Shown here: one piece after another, positions 6,734-13,816 of the stretch
How positions within the stretch are numbered: position 1 is the stretch's first letter
Layout: the number at the start of each line of letters is the position of its first letter
From: GCA-2697345 sp049602715
GTDB taxonomy: Bacteria; Pseudomonadota; Alphaproteobacteria; Rhodobacterales; Rhodobacteraceae
Direction: 5' to 3'
DNA: 17,304 nucleotides
Assembly (NCBI GenBank): GCA_049602715.1
Contig: JBMYRX010000041.1
Location: 1-17,304, forward strand
Notes under the pieces: generated by a model
What the model saw: only the letters and a program-made list of their open reading frames with translations
Told to the model about the DNA's origin: nothing
Databases searched by the model: none
Position numbers and translations under genes: made by a program

Positions 6734-7987
6734 ATGAAATATAATGCTTTAAGAATCATTAAAGAGGGTCTTACGGGAAATAAGAATTGGAAACCTGCTT
6801 GGCGAGAGCCCGAACCAAAGAGTGAATATGATGTAATAATCATAGGCGGTGGAGGCCATGGTCTTTCAACAGCCTATTACCTTGCTAAAAATCATGGCAT
6901 TACAAATGTGGCAGTCCTAGAAAAAGGTTATATAGGCTCAGGTAATATTGGACGTAACACTACGATCGTACGAGCGAATTATATGATCCCTGGCAACTCA
7001 GAATTTTACAGTCATTCCCTTAAGTTATGGGAAAATATGGAGACTGATCTCAATTATAACGCTATGGTTTCACAAAGAGGTATAATTAATTTATTCCACT
7101 CTGATGGACAACGAGACGCTGCTGCCCGACGAGGTAATATGATGATAAATCAAGGAGATGATGCAATTCTTCTCGATAAAGATGGCGTTCGTGGCGAGTT
7201 ACCATTTTTAGATTTTGATAATCATAGATTTCCCATTTATGGAGGCCTTTTCCATAAGCGAGGGGGTAATGCTAGGCATGATGCAGTTGCTTGGGGATAT
7301 GCCCGAGCCGCCGACCAATTAGGTGTGGATTTAATACAACGATGCGAAGTTACAGGAATTGATGTCCAAAATGGAAAAGTCACGGGTGTTCAAACTAGTC
7401 AAGGATCAATAAGAGGGAGAAAGGTTGGAATTGTTGTTGCGGGTCGTTCGTCCGAAGTGGCAGCAATGGCAGGATTAGAAGTTCCGATCGAAAGTCATAT
7501 TTTGCAAGCGTTTGTGTCTGAAGGTCTTAAACCAGCGATTAATCATGTTGTGACGTTTGGGATGGGTCATTTTTATATTTCTCAATCTGATAAGGGAGGT
7601 TTGGTGTTTGGTGGTGATCTAGATTTTCATGCGTCCTATGCTCAACGAGGAAATTTGCCAATGATGGAACACGTGATGGAGGCTGGAATGAGCTTAATGC
7701 CTGCCATAGGTAAAGCTAAGCTTCTTAGAAGTTGGGGTGGAATCATGGATATGACCCCTGATGGATCATTCATTATTGATAAAACAGAAGTCGAAAACCT
7801 GTATATGGATTGCGGTTGGTGTTATGGAGGCTTTAAAGCTGTTCCTGCATCTGGTTGGTGTATGGCTCACCTCATGGCCGAGGATAAACCGCATGAAGTG
7901 GCAAAACGACATACTTTTGACAGATTTCGAACTGGTATTGGTCTTCTTGACGAAGAATCTACTGGGTCTCAACATAACTTACATTAG
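6734..7987 (+). CDS. soxB: Sarcosine oxidase beta subunit (heterotetrameric)
   Basis: Flavin subunit of heterotetrameric sarcosine oxidase (not the sulfur-oxidation SoxB). It carries the dimethylglycine/sarcosine oxidation site, non-covalent FAD and covalent FMN. The protein is 417 residues. The dinucleotide-binding motif VIIIGGGGHGLSTAYYLA (34-51) is followed by AVLEKGYIGSGNIGRNTT (60-77). In RGGNARHDAVAWGYA, His182 aligns with the histidine that holds FMN (His173 in the Corynebacterium enzyme). The C-terminal segments RSWGGIMDMTPDGS and CGWCYGGFKAVPASGW are the usual flavin-enclosing loops. The ATG follows TAGGAG (6719-6724) by 9 bases. This is the first gene of a four-gene operon; soxD begins 12 bp after its stop. 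Confidence 0.96.
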   Translation: MKYNALRIIKEGLTGNKNWKPAWREPEPKSEYDVIIIGGGGHGLSTAYYLAKNHGITNVAVLEKGYIGSGNIGRNTTIVRANYMIPGNSEFYSHSLKLWENMETDLNYNAMVSQRGIINLFHSDGQRDAAARRGNMMINQGDDAILLDKDGVRGELPFLDFDNHRFPIYGGLFHKRGGNARHDAVAWGYARAADQLGVDLIQRCEVTGIDVQNGKVTGVQTSQGSIRGRKVGIVVAGRSSEVAAMAGLEVPIESHILQAFVSEGLKPAINHVVTFGMGHFYISQSDKGGLVFGGDLDFHASYAQRGNLPMMEHVMEAGMSLMPAIGKAKLLRSWGGIMDMTPDGSFIIDKTEVENLYMDCGWCYGGFKAVPASGWCMAHLMAEDKPHEVAKRHTFDRFRTGIGLLDEESTGSQHNLH

Positions 7988-7999
7988 GGAGTATTAGTA

Positions 8000-8269
8000 A
8001 TGCGAATTAAATGTCCTGTGTGTGGTGAAAGAGATCGAAGAGAGTTCTATTATTTAGGTGCAGAAGATTATTTAGATAGGCCGAAGGAGGCTGATTTAGA
8101 CTCGATGCATAAATACTTACACATAAGAGAGAATCCTTGTGGTAAAACAAGGGATTTATGGCAACATGAAGCCGGTTGTAGAGCTTGGCTTTTAATAGAA
8201 AGAGATACAGCAACTCATGAAATATTTAGTGTTGAGTTGGTGCACGGTAAAGAGAGATCGGTATCATGA
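8000..8269 (+). CDS. soxD: Sarcosine oxidase delta subunit
   Basis: Small zinc-binding structural subunit of heterotetrameric sarcosine oxidase, 89 residues. The zinc ligands are visible as CPVC (Cys5, Cys8) and HEAGC (His56, Cys60). The family signatures FxYLGxEDYLDRP-like (16-28), ENPCGKTRDLWQHEAGCRAW (44-63) and a C-terminal 'ATHEI' are present. Its length is normal for SoxD. Its ribosome binding site AGGGAG (7986-7991) overlaps the soxB stop codon, so translation is probably coupled to soxB. Its stop overlaps the soxA start (ATGA, 8266-8269). Confidence 0.95.
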   Translation: MRIKCPVCGERDRREFYYLGAEDYLDRPKEADLDSMHKYLHIRENPCGKTRDLWQHEAGCRAWLLIERDTATHEIFSVELVHGKERSVS

Positions 8270-11202
8270 GGCTTGGTGAGGGACGTTTAATAGATAAAAA
8301 TATTCCATTGAAGTTTACTTTTGATGGAAAAGAAGTTTCAGGCTTTCAAGGTGATACACTGGCTTCAGCTCTAATTTCTAGTGAAATTAAATTGATTGGT
8401 CGTTCATTTAAGTATCATCGTCCGCGAGGTTTGATGACAGATGGGTCTCACGAGCCTAACGGAATGGTAGAAATTAGAAAAGGCGATCAGATAACCCCTA
8501 ATGTTAGGCTTACAACTCAGGAGTTGGTAAATGGTCTTCAAGTACATTCGCAAAACCACTGGGGAACATTAAAGTGGGACGTTCTTGAACTTAATGATTT
8601 ATTGTCACCATTTCTATCAGCAGGTTTTTATTACAAAACATTTATGTGGCCAAAAAAGTTTTGGGAAAATATTTATGAGCCTGCAATTCGTAGAGCTGCA
8701 GGACTGGGAAAACTCTCGATGGCTAGTAATACTGATTACTACGAAAAAGCATTTGCCTCCTGTGATGTGTTAGTTATCGGGTCGGGACCGGCGGGTATAA
8801 TGGCTGCCATTACTGCCGCAAAAACTGGTGTACAAGTTATATTATGTGAAGAAGATTACGTTTTTGGTGGACGTTTGAACTCAGAGAATGTGGATATAGA
8901 TGGTCAACCAGGGCATCTATGGGTAAAGCAAAAAATTAGAGAATTAAATGAAATGGATAATGTTCGCTGTATGTGTAGGACAACCGTAACGGGTGCATAC
9001 GATGGAGGTACATATGCTGCAGTTGAGCGGGTTTCTAATCATATAGCAGAAAAGGAAGATTTTCTTCCTGTTGAAAATTTTTGGAGAATTATTGCTAAGG
9101 GTGTGGTGTATGCTGCCGGTGCTATTGAAAGGTCTATTGCATTTCAAAATAATGATCGACCAGGGATTTTTATGGCATCTGCTGTTAGGGGATATCTCAA
9201 CCGTTATGGTGTAGCTTATGGTAAAAAGGCTGTTATCTTTGGAAATAACAATGATGCTTTCAAAACAGCATCAGATTTGCAGTCACATGGAATCGAAATC
9301 GCTGGGTATATCGATAGTAGACAAGATTCTGAGGTAGAGGGTGATTTCCCTATATATAAGGGTGCGCAAGTTACTAATGTAAGCGGGCGTATGGGAGTCA
9401 AACAATTAGAAGTTATGGATTCTAGTGGTTCAAAAAGAAAATTAAATACAGATTTGTTGGCAGTTTCGGGTGGTTGGAATCCGACCGTACACTTAACGTG
9501 TCATATGAATGGACGGCCAGAGTGGAACGATAAAATATCATCCTTTATTCCTGTTCCTGGAATGATACCTGGTTTAGAAGTTGCTGGAGCTGCGTTGGGC
9601 GTTTTCTCAACAAAAGGATGTTTAAAATCTGGAGTATTTAGAGCAAAAGAAGTTCTCAAGAATATTGGTATAAATTATAAGTCAACTGCGGTACCAGACT
9701 CTGAAAATGAACCAACATCGATAACTGCACTTTGGTCGGTGCCTTCGAAGGGTAGGGCGTGGGTAGACTTTCAAAATGATGTAACTGTCAAAGACATTAA
9801 GCTCTCTGCACAAGAAAATTTTAAGTCAGTTGAGCATATGAAGCGTTATACAACTCAGGGAATGGCGCCCGATCAAGGTAAGAACTCAAATGTAGTGGCG
9901 TTAGCTATATTAGCAGATGCTACGGGTAAGACTATAAGTCAAACTGGAACAACAACATTTCGACCTCCCTATACTCCGATATCGATTGCGGCGATGGGTG
10001 CATTCGCGCAAGGCGAAGGCTTTGCACCTCAAAGACTTACAACCACGCATCAGAAATCAATCGATCTAGGCGCGCCAATGATTGAGGCTGGTTTGTGGTA
10101 TCGACCCTCCTATTTTCCTCAAGGGAACGAAAAAACTTGGCAAGAAAGTTGTGATAGAGAGGTTAAATATGTAAGAAAAAGTGTTGGCGTGGTGGATGTT
10201 TCAACCTTGGGAAAAATTGATGTACAAGGCACTGATTCCGCTGCATTTTTAGATTTCATATATATTAACAACTTTGCCAAATTGACTCCAGGAAAAGTTC
10301 GCTATGGATTGATGTTACGTGAAGATGGCCATGTAATGGATGATGGAACTGTCGCATGTCTAGAAAAAAACCACTATGTAATTACAACAACTACGGCTGC
10401 TGCCGGTCAAGTAATGACACATCTTGAATTTGTCAGCCAATGCTTAGTCCCAGATATGGATGTCACTTTGATGAGTGTTACAGAGCAATGGGCACAGTTC
10501 GCTGTAGCAGGTCCCAAATCTAATGAGCTAATTAATTTAATAGTAGAAGAAACAATTGATAATGATAGCTGTCCGTATATGGGCTATAAAGAAGTAAGTT
10601 TTGGGAGTATAAAAGGTAGACTATTCAGAATTTCATTTTCAGGTGAACACGCTTATGAAATAGCTATTCCCTCTCGTTACGGAGAGAGCCTTTTTGAGCT
10701 ATTGAGAACGGAAGCAAAAAAAATGGGTGGTGGGTTATACGGAATGGAAGCACTAAATGTCTTGCGTATCGAAAAAGGTTTTATAACTCATGCAGAAATT
10801 CATGGGCGTACAACAGCTTTTGATTTAGGATTTCAAAAAATGATGTCTTCAAAAAAAGACTTTATCGGGAAAACGGCTGCTATGCGTCCTGGGTTAGTTG
10901 ATAACCAAAGAGATTTGTTGATTGGTTTAAAGCCGATAAATGCAAATGATAAACTCTACTCAGGCTCATATTTGTTCGAATTAAAAGCTTCTCCAGTTAG
11001 GGCGGCACAGCAAGGGTATACGACCTCGGTTGGTTTTTCTTCTGAATTGAAGACTAATCTTGGTTTAGGATTTCTTAGAAATGGAAGAGCTAGGTTGGGT
11101 AAACAAATTAAGGTGGTAGATCACCTTAGAAAGGTAGAAACTATCTGTGAAATTTGTGATCCCGTCTTTTTGGATAGCAAGGGGGAAAGAGCCCGTGGTT
11201 GA
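8266..11202 (+). CDS. soxA: Sarcosine oxidase alpha subunit
   Basis: Large 978-residue subunit that binds NAD+ and hosts the folate site where the iminium product reacts with tetrahydrofolate to give 5,10-methylene-THF. Residues 1-100 are the ferredoxin-like cap with SFKYHRPRGLM (47-57). The Rossmann motif VLVIGSGPAGIMAA (168-181) starts the NAD(P)-binding pyridine nucleotide-disulfide domain, including GGRLNSENVDIDGQPGHLW and AVSGGWNP. From about residue 590 the chain becomes a GcvT-like aminomethyltransferase domain (RPPYTPISIAAMGA linker, GGGLYGMEALNVLRIEKGF, TTAFDLGFQKMMSSKKDFIG). Domain order and length match the family. The ATG overlaps the soxD stop by 4 bp, and the soxA stop overlaps the soxG start. 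The reading frame shows no damage. The closest alternative, a dimethylglycine dehydrogenase, is unlikely because all four sox subunits are encoded together. Confidence 0.96.
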   Translation: MRLGEGRLIDKNIPLKFTFDGKEVSGFQGDTLASALISSEIKLIGRSFKYHRPRGLMTDGSHEPNGMVEIRKGDQITPNVRLTTQELVNGLQVHSQNHWGTLKWDVLELNDLLSPFLSAGFYYKTFMWPKKFWENIYEPAIRRAAGLGKLSMASNTDYYEKAFASCDVLVIGSGPAGIMAAITAAKTGVQVILCEEDYVFGGRLNSENVDIDGQPGHLWVKQKIRELNEMDNVRCMCRTTVTGAYDGGTYAAVERVSNHIAEKEDFLPVENFWRIIAKGVVYAAGAIERSIAFQNNDRPGIFMASAVRGYLNRYGVAYGKKAVIFGNNNDAFKTASDLQSHGIEIAGYIDSRQDSEVEGDFPIYKGAQVTNVSGRMGVKQLEVMDSSGSKRKLNTDLLAVSGGWNPTVHLTCHMNGRPEWNDKISSFIPVPGMIPGLEVAGAALGVFSTKGCLKSGVFRAKEVLKNIGINYKSTAVPDSENEPTSITALWSVPSKGRAWVDFQNDVTVKDIKLSAQENFKSVEHMKRYTTQGMAPDQGKNSNVVALAILADATGKTISQTGTTTFRPPYTPISIAAMGAFAQGEGFAPQRLTTTHQKSIDLGAPMIEAGLWYRPSYFPQGNEKTWQESCDREVKYVRKSVGVVDVSTLGKIDVQGTDSAAFLDFIYINNFAKLTPGKVRYGLMLREDGHVMDDGTVACLEKNHYVITTTTAAAGQVMTHLEFVSQCLVPDMDVTLMSVTEQWAQFAVAGPKSNELINLIVEETIDNDSCPYMGYKEVSFGSIKGRLFRISFSGEHAYEIAIPSRYGESLFELLRTEAKKMGGGLYGMEALNVLRIEKGFITHAEIHGRTTAFDLGFQKMMSSKKDFIGKTAAMRPGLVDNQRDLLIGLKPINANDKLYSGSYLFELKASPVRAAQQGYTTSVGFSSELKTNLGLGFLRNGRARLGKQIKVVDHLRKVETICEICDPVFLDSKGERARG

Positions 11203-11740
11203 ACTTTATTCCAAATCACCATTAGCCAGCCTGTCGGAGATCGAAATTGGTGCACTAAAAGTAGAGGAAGTAAATTTAGAAAACATTATGAGTGTTCAGC
11301 CCTTTAAAGGAAAAGGTAAATTAGTTTCTAAGGCTTTAAATGACAGATTAGGTGTAGGGTTGCCAGAAGTTGGTAAAAGTATAAACCATAAAAATATTAC
11401 GGTTATGTGGATAGGTATGAACCAATTTTTGTTGATTGGAAAAAAAATAGAAATAAAAGGGGCAGCCTTGACAGATCAGTCAGATGCTTGGGCTGTATTA
11501 TCGTTGACTGGTCACAAAACATCCGATGTAATGGATAGGTTGTGTCCAGTTGATACAAGAGCTTTGCAAACAGGCGATATCGTTAGGTCTATGATTGGGC
11601 ATATGTCAGCAATTATTGAAAAGACAGACTCCGGATGCAAACTAATGGTTTTTAGAGCCTTTGCTAGGACGCTGCTCCATGAAGTATGTAATTCTATGAA
11701 ATCTGTTATTGCACAAGAAAAACTTAAAGATACCTGTTAA
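11195..11740 (+). CDS. soxG: Sarcosine oxidase gamma subunit
   Basis: The least conserved subunit of heterotetrameric sarcosine oxidase, about 181 residues. It has a GcvT-like fold without its own cofactor and packs against the alpha and beta subunits. Support comes from position and from the pattern WAVLSLTGHKTSDVMDRLCP with VDTRALQTGD, then MIGHMSAIIEK and FRAFARTLLHEVC, which are the recognisable SoxG segments. I chose GTG 11195 because GGGGGAAAG (11181-11189) lies just upstream and the 8-bp overlap with the soxA stop (11200-11202) is typical of this operon. The in-frame ATG at 11147 would add 16 residues and force a 56-bp overlap without a ribosome binding site. It is the last sox gene here. 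No glyA, purU or folD follows, although these often accompany sox operons. Confidence 0.9.
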   Translation: MVELYSKSPLASLSEIEIGALKVEEVNLENIMSVQPFKGKGKLVSKALNDRLGVGLPEVGKSINHKNITVMWIGMNQFLLIGKKIEIKGAALTDQSDAWAVLSLTGHKTSDVMDRLCPVDTRALQTGDIVRSMIGHMSAIIEKTDSGCKLMVFRAFARTLLHEVCNSMKSVIAQEKLKDTC

Positions 11741-11773
11741 CTTTCCTGTATACATTTTTTCTGTTACACTTCG

Positions 11774-11803
11774 TTAACACAAGTAATCTTTTTAAAGCAT
11801 AAA
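11774..11803 (+). promoter_or_regulatory. candidate promoter for dnaG, placed for a near-leaderless transcript
   Basis: TTAACA (11774-11779, 5/6 to the -35 consensus) and CATAAA (11798-11803, 4/6 to the -10) are separated by 18 bp. Initiation would fall near 11810-11813, and the dnaG ATG is at 11813. The -35 lies inside the palindrome GTTAAC (11773-11778). No ribosome binding site precedes the ATG. Confidence 0.4.
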
Positions 11804-11812
11804 CCTATTACC

Positions 11813-13753
11813 ATGAATTTTTCGACGGCATTTCTTGATGAGCTTAGGTCTAGAACCTCTATTGTACGAGTAGCTAGTAGGAAAGTCGCGTGGGATTTAA
11901 AAAAATCTAATCAAGGAAAAGGTGATATGTGGGCGCCATGCCCATTTCATCAAGAGAAGACGGCTAGTTTTCATGCAGATGACCAGAAAGGTTATTATTA
12001 TTGTTTTGGGTGTCATGCAAAGGGAGACTCGATTGGATTCCTGAAAGAGACAGAAAATCTGAGTTTTGTTGAGGCTATAGAAATTCTAGCGCAAGAAGCT
12101 GGTATGGAGTTACCCAAGCCAGATCCACAATACCAAAAGAAGAATGATAAAAGGTTAGAACTAATCAAAGTTATGGAGTTAGCTACCGAGATTTATAAAA
12201 AACAACTAATCTCAGACAAAGGAGCTAATGCCAGGAAGTATTTAAGTTCTAGGGGAACTTCAGATAAGTCTTGTTCTAAATTTGAAATAGGTTTTACTTC
12301 GGAAAGCTCTCAGAGTTTATTTAAAACATTAAGGGAGGCCGGAATAAGTGAAAATCTGATAATCGAAGCGGGTCTATCGGTTAAACCTGATAAAGGAGGA
12401 GAACCATTTGATCGCTTTAGGGATAGGATAATATTTCCAATAAGGGATATAAGAGGTCGATGTATTGCGTTCGGTGGACGCGCTATGAATAAGAATGCAA
12501 AAGCAAAATATTTGAACTCTCCGGAAACAGAGCTTTTTAACAAAAGTAAGACCTTATATAATCTAAAGGCTGCTAGACAGGCAATGAACCAAAATACACA
12601 TTTATTAGTAGTGGAAGGTTACATGGATGTGATTGCATTAGATTCATACGGAATTTCTACTGCTGTTGCCCCGTTGGGTACGGCTATAACAGATGCGCAA
12701 CTTACTTTATTGTGGCAAATTTCCCCAGAACCTATTGTAGCTTTGGATGGTGACTCAGCTGGGAATAGAGCGGCGAACCGATTAATTGACCTAGCCTTAC
12801 CAAATATGGCGGCAAATAAATCACTGCGTTTTTGTTTGTTACCAGAGGGTCAAGATCCAGACGATGTATTGCGGACATCTGGTGTGGCAAAAATGACTGA
12901 ATTAATCGAAAATTCAATACCATTAATTAATGTACTTTGGAAACGCGAAACGGAAGGTAAAGTTTTTGATAGTCCAGAAAGGCGAGTAGCACTTGATAAA
13001 TCTCTCCGAGATATAATCGGATTAATTAAAGATAGGGATCTGCGTAAGCACTATGGAAGAGAATTTGCTTCCCTAAGGTCAAAATTATTCTATGAGACTA
13101 ACAGCAAAGGGCCAGTTAATTTTACAAAAAAAAGTTACTCTCAAAATAATAATGTAGGATTATCTTTCGTTAATACGAAGAGGTCAATGATAGTTTCATC
13201 TGATGATATGGAAGTCAGATTACGCGAGTCATTGCTACTAGCAGTTATGATCCGGCACACTCGCTTCATATCTGAATTCCTGGATGAATTAGAGACATTA
13301 GAATTTAATATCTTAGATAATCAAAAAGTTTTAATGGCTATATTGACTAGTTTTCCAATATCTGAAGATGAAGACTTTGAATTAATGTTGACTGAACAGT
13401 TAGGTACAAAGATAATCTCAAATATATTCAATTTGAAATATTTAAAAATAGCTCCTGCATTGCAATCCAATTCTTCAGATCAGAAAATCCGTCAAACAAT
13501 TATTTCAGAGCTGACTAAAATAAAAGCTCGTCAAGGAGTGGAAAGAGAAGTTCAAGAAGCTTTGGAGGATCTACAAGGTGACCCTGATGAAGGTCTAACT
13601 TGGAGGGTTTCTAAAGCTGCCGAAGCCAATAACGCTGCCAACAGAATACAACAAGATGAAGCCAGTGATGAATTAGAACATCAAAAAAATCTTTCCAATA
13701 ACCTTCAATCTCTTATTGATAATCAGGTGTGGAAAAAGAAAAAGTCTAATTAG
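11813..13753 (+). CDS. dnaG: DNA primase
   Basis: Replicative primase, 646 residues, which makes RNA primers at the fork in partnership with DnaB helicase. The N-terminal CHC2 zinc ribbon has Cys43, His46, Cys64 and Cys67 (CPFH, CFGC). The catalytic core contains FDRFRDRIIFPI (199-210), YLNSPET (233-239), the TOPRIM motif VVEGYMDVIAL (Glu268, Asp272) and the metal-binding ALDGDSAGNRAA (Asp312, Asp314). Residues after about 440 form the weakly conserved helical DnaB-binding domain. Length is typical. There is no Shine-Dalgarno in front of the ATG; the predicted promoter lies immediately upstream. rpoD follows 63 bp after the stop, so the pair is the dnaG-rpoD part of the macromolecular synthesis operon, here preceded by sox genes rather than rpsU or gatB. 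Confidence 0.98.
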   Translation: MNFSTAFLDELRSRTSIVRVASRKVAWDLKKSNQGKGDMWAPCPFHQEKTASFHADDQKGYYYCFGCHAKGDSIGFLKETENLSFVEAIEILAQEAGMELPKPDPQYQKKNDKRLELIKVMELATEIYKKQLISDKGANARKYLSSRGTSDKSCSKFEIGFTSESSQSLFKTLREAGISENLIIEAGLSVKPDKGGEPFDRFRDRIIFPIRDIRGRCIAFGGRAMNKNAKAKYLNSPETELFNKSKTLYNLKAARQAMNQNTHLLVVEGYMDVIALDSYGISTAVAPLGTAITDAQLTLLWQISPEPIVALDGDSAGNRAANRLIDLALPNMAANKSLRFCLLPEGQDPDDVLRTSGVAKMTELIENSIPLINVLWKRETEGKVFDSPERRVALDKSLRDIIGLIKDRDLRKHYGREFASLRSKLFYETNSKGPVNFTKKSYSQNNNVGLSFVNTKRSMIVSSDDMEVRLRESLLLAVMIRHTRFISEFLDELETLEFNILDNQKVLMAILTSFPISEDEDFELMLTEQLGTKIISNIFNLKYLKIAPALQSNSSDQKIRQTIISELTKIKARQGVEREVQEALEDLQGDPDEGLTWRVSKAAEANNAANRIQQDEASDELEHQKNLSNNLQSLIDNQVWKKKKSN

Positions 13754-13758
13754 GCGTG

Positions 13759-13775
13759 CGAATCATATTAATTCG
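13759..13775 (+). other. inverted repeat in the dnaG-rpoD gap
   Basis: CGAAT (13759-13763) and ATTCG (13771-13775) form a perfect 5-bp stem around a 7-base A+T-rich loop, starting 6 bases after the dnaG stop. No U tract follows, so it is not a terminator of the usual kind. It could be an RNA processing or stability element, or chance. Confidence 0.3.
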
Positions 13776-13788
13776 GCATAGAGAGTAG

Positions 13789-13803
13789 AAAACGAATCGT
13801 TTT
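13789..13803 (+). other. hairpin abutting the rpoD ribosome binding site
   Basis: AAAACG (13789-13794) and CGTTTT (13798-13803) form a perfect 6-bp stem around an AAT triloop. The stem ends immediately before GGAG (13804-13807), the rpoD Shine-Dalgarno. It may influence rpoD translation or be a processing site, as is known for dnaG-rpoD in E. coli; here this is inference. Confidence 0.4.
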
Positions 13804-13816
13804 GGAGAATCATAAT

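Noticed and set aside
11147..11194. Longer soxG starting at ATG 11147.
   Set aside because: It would overlap soxA by 56 bp with no ribosome binding site; the GTG at 11195 has a strong purine-rich site and the usual short overlap.
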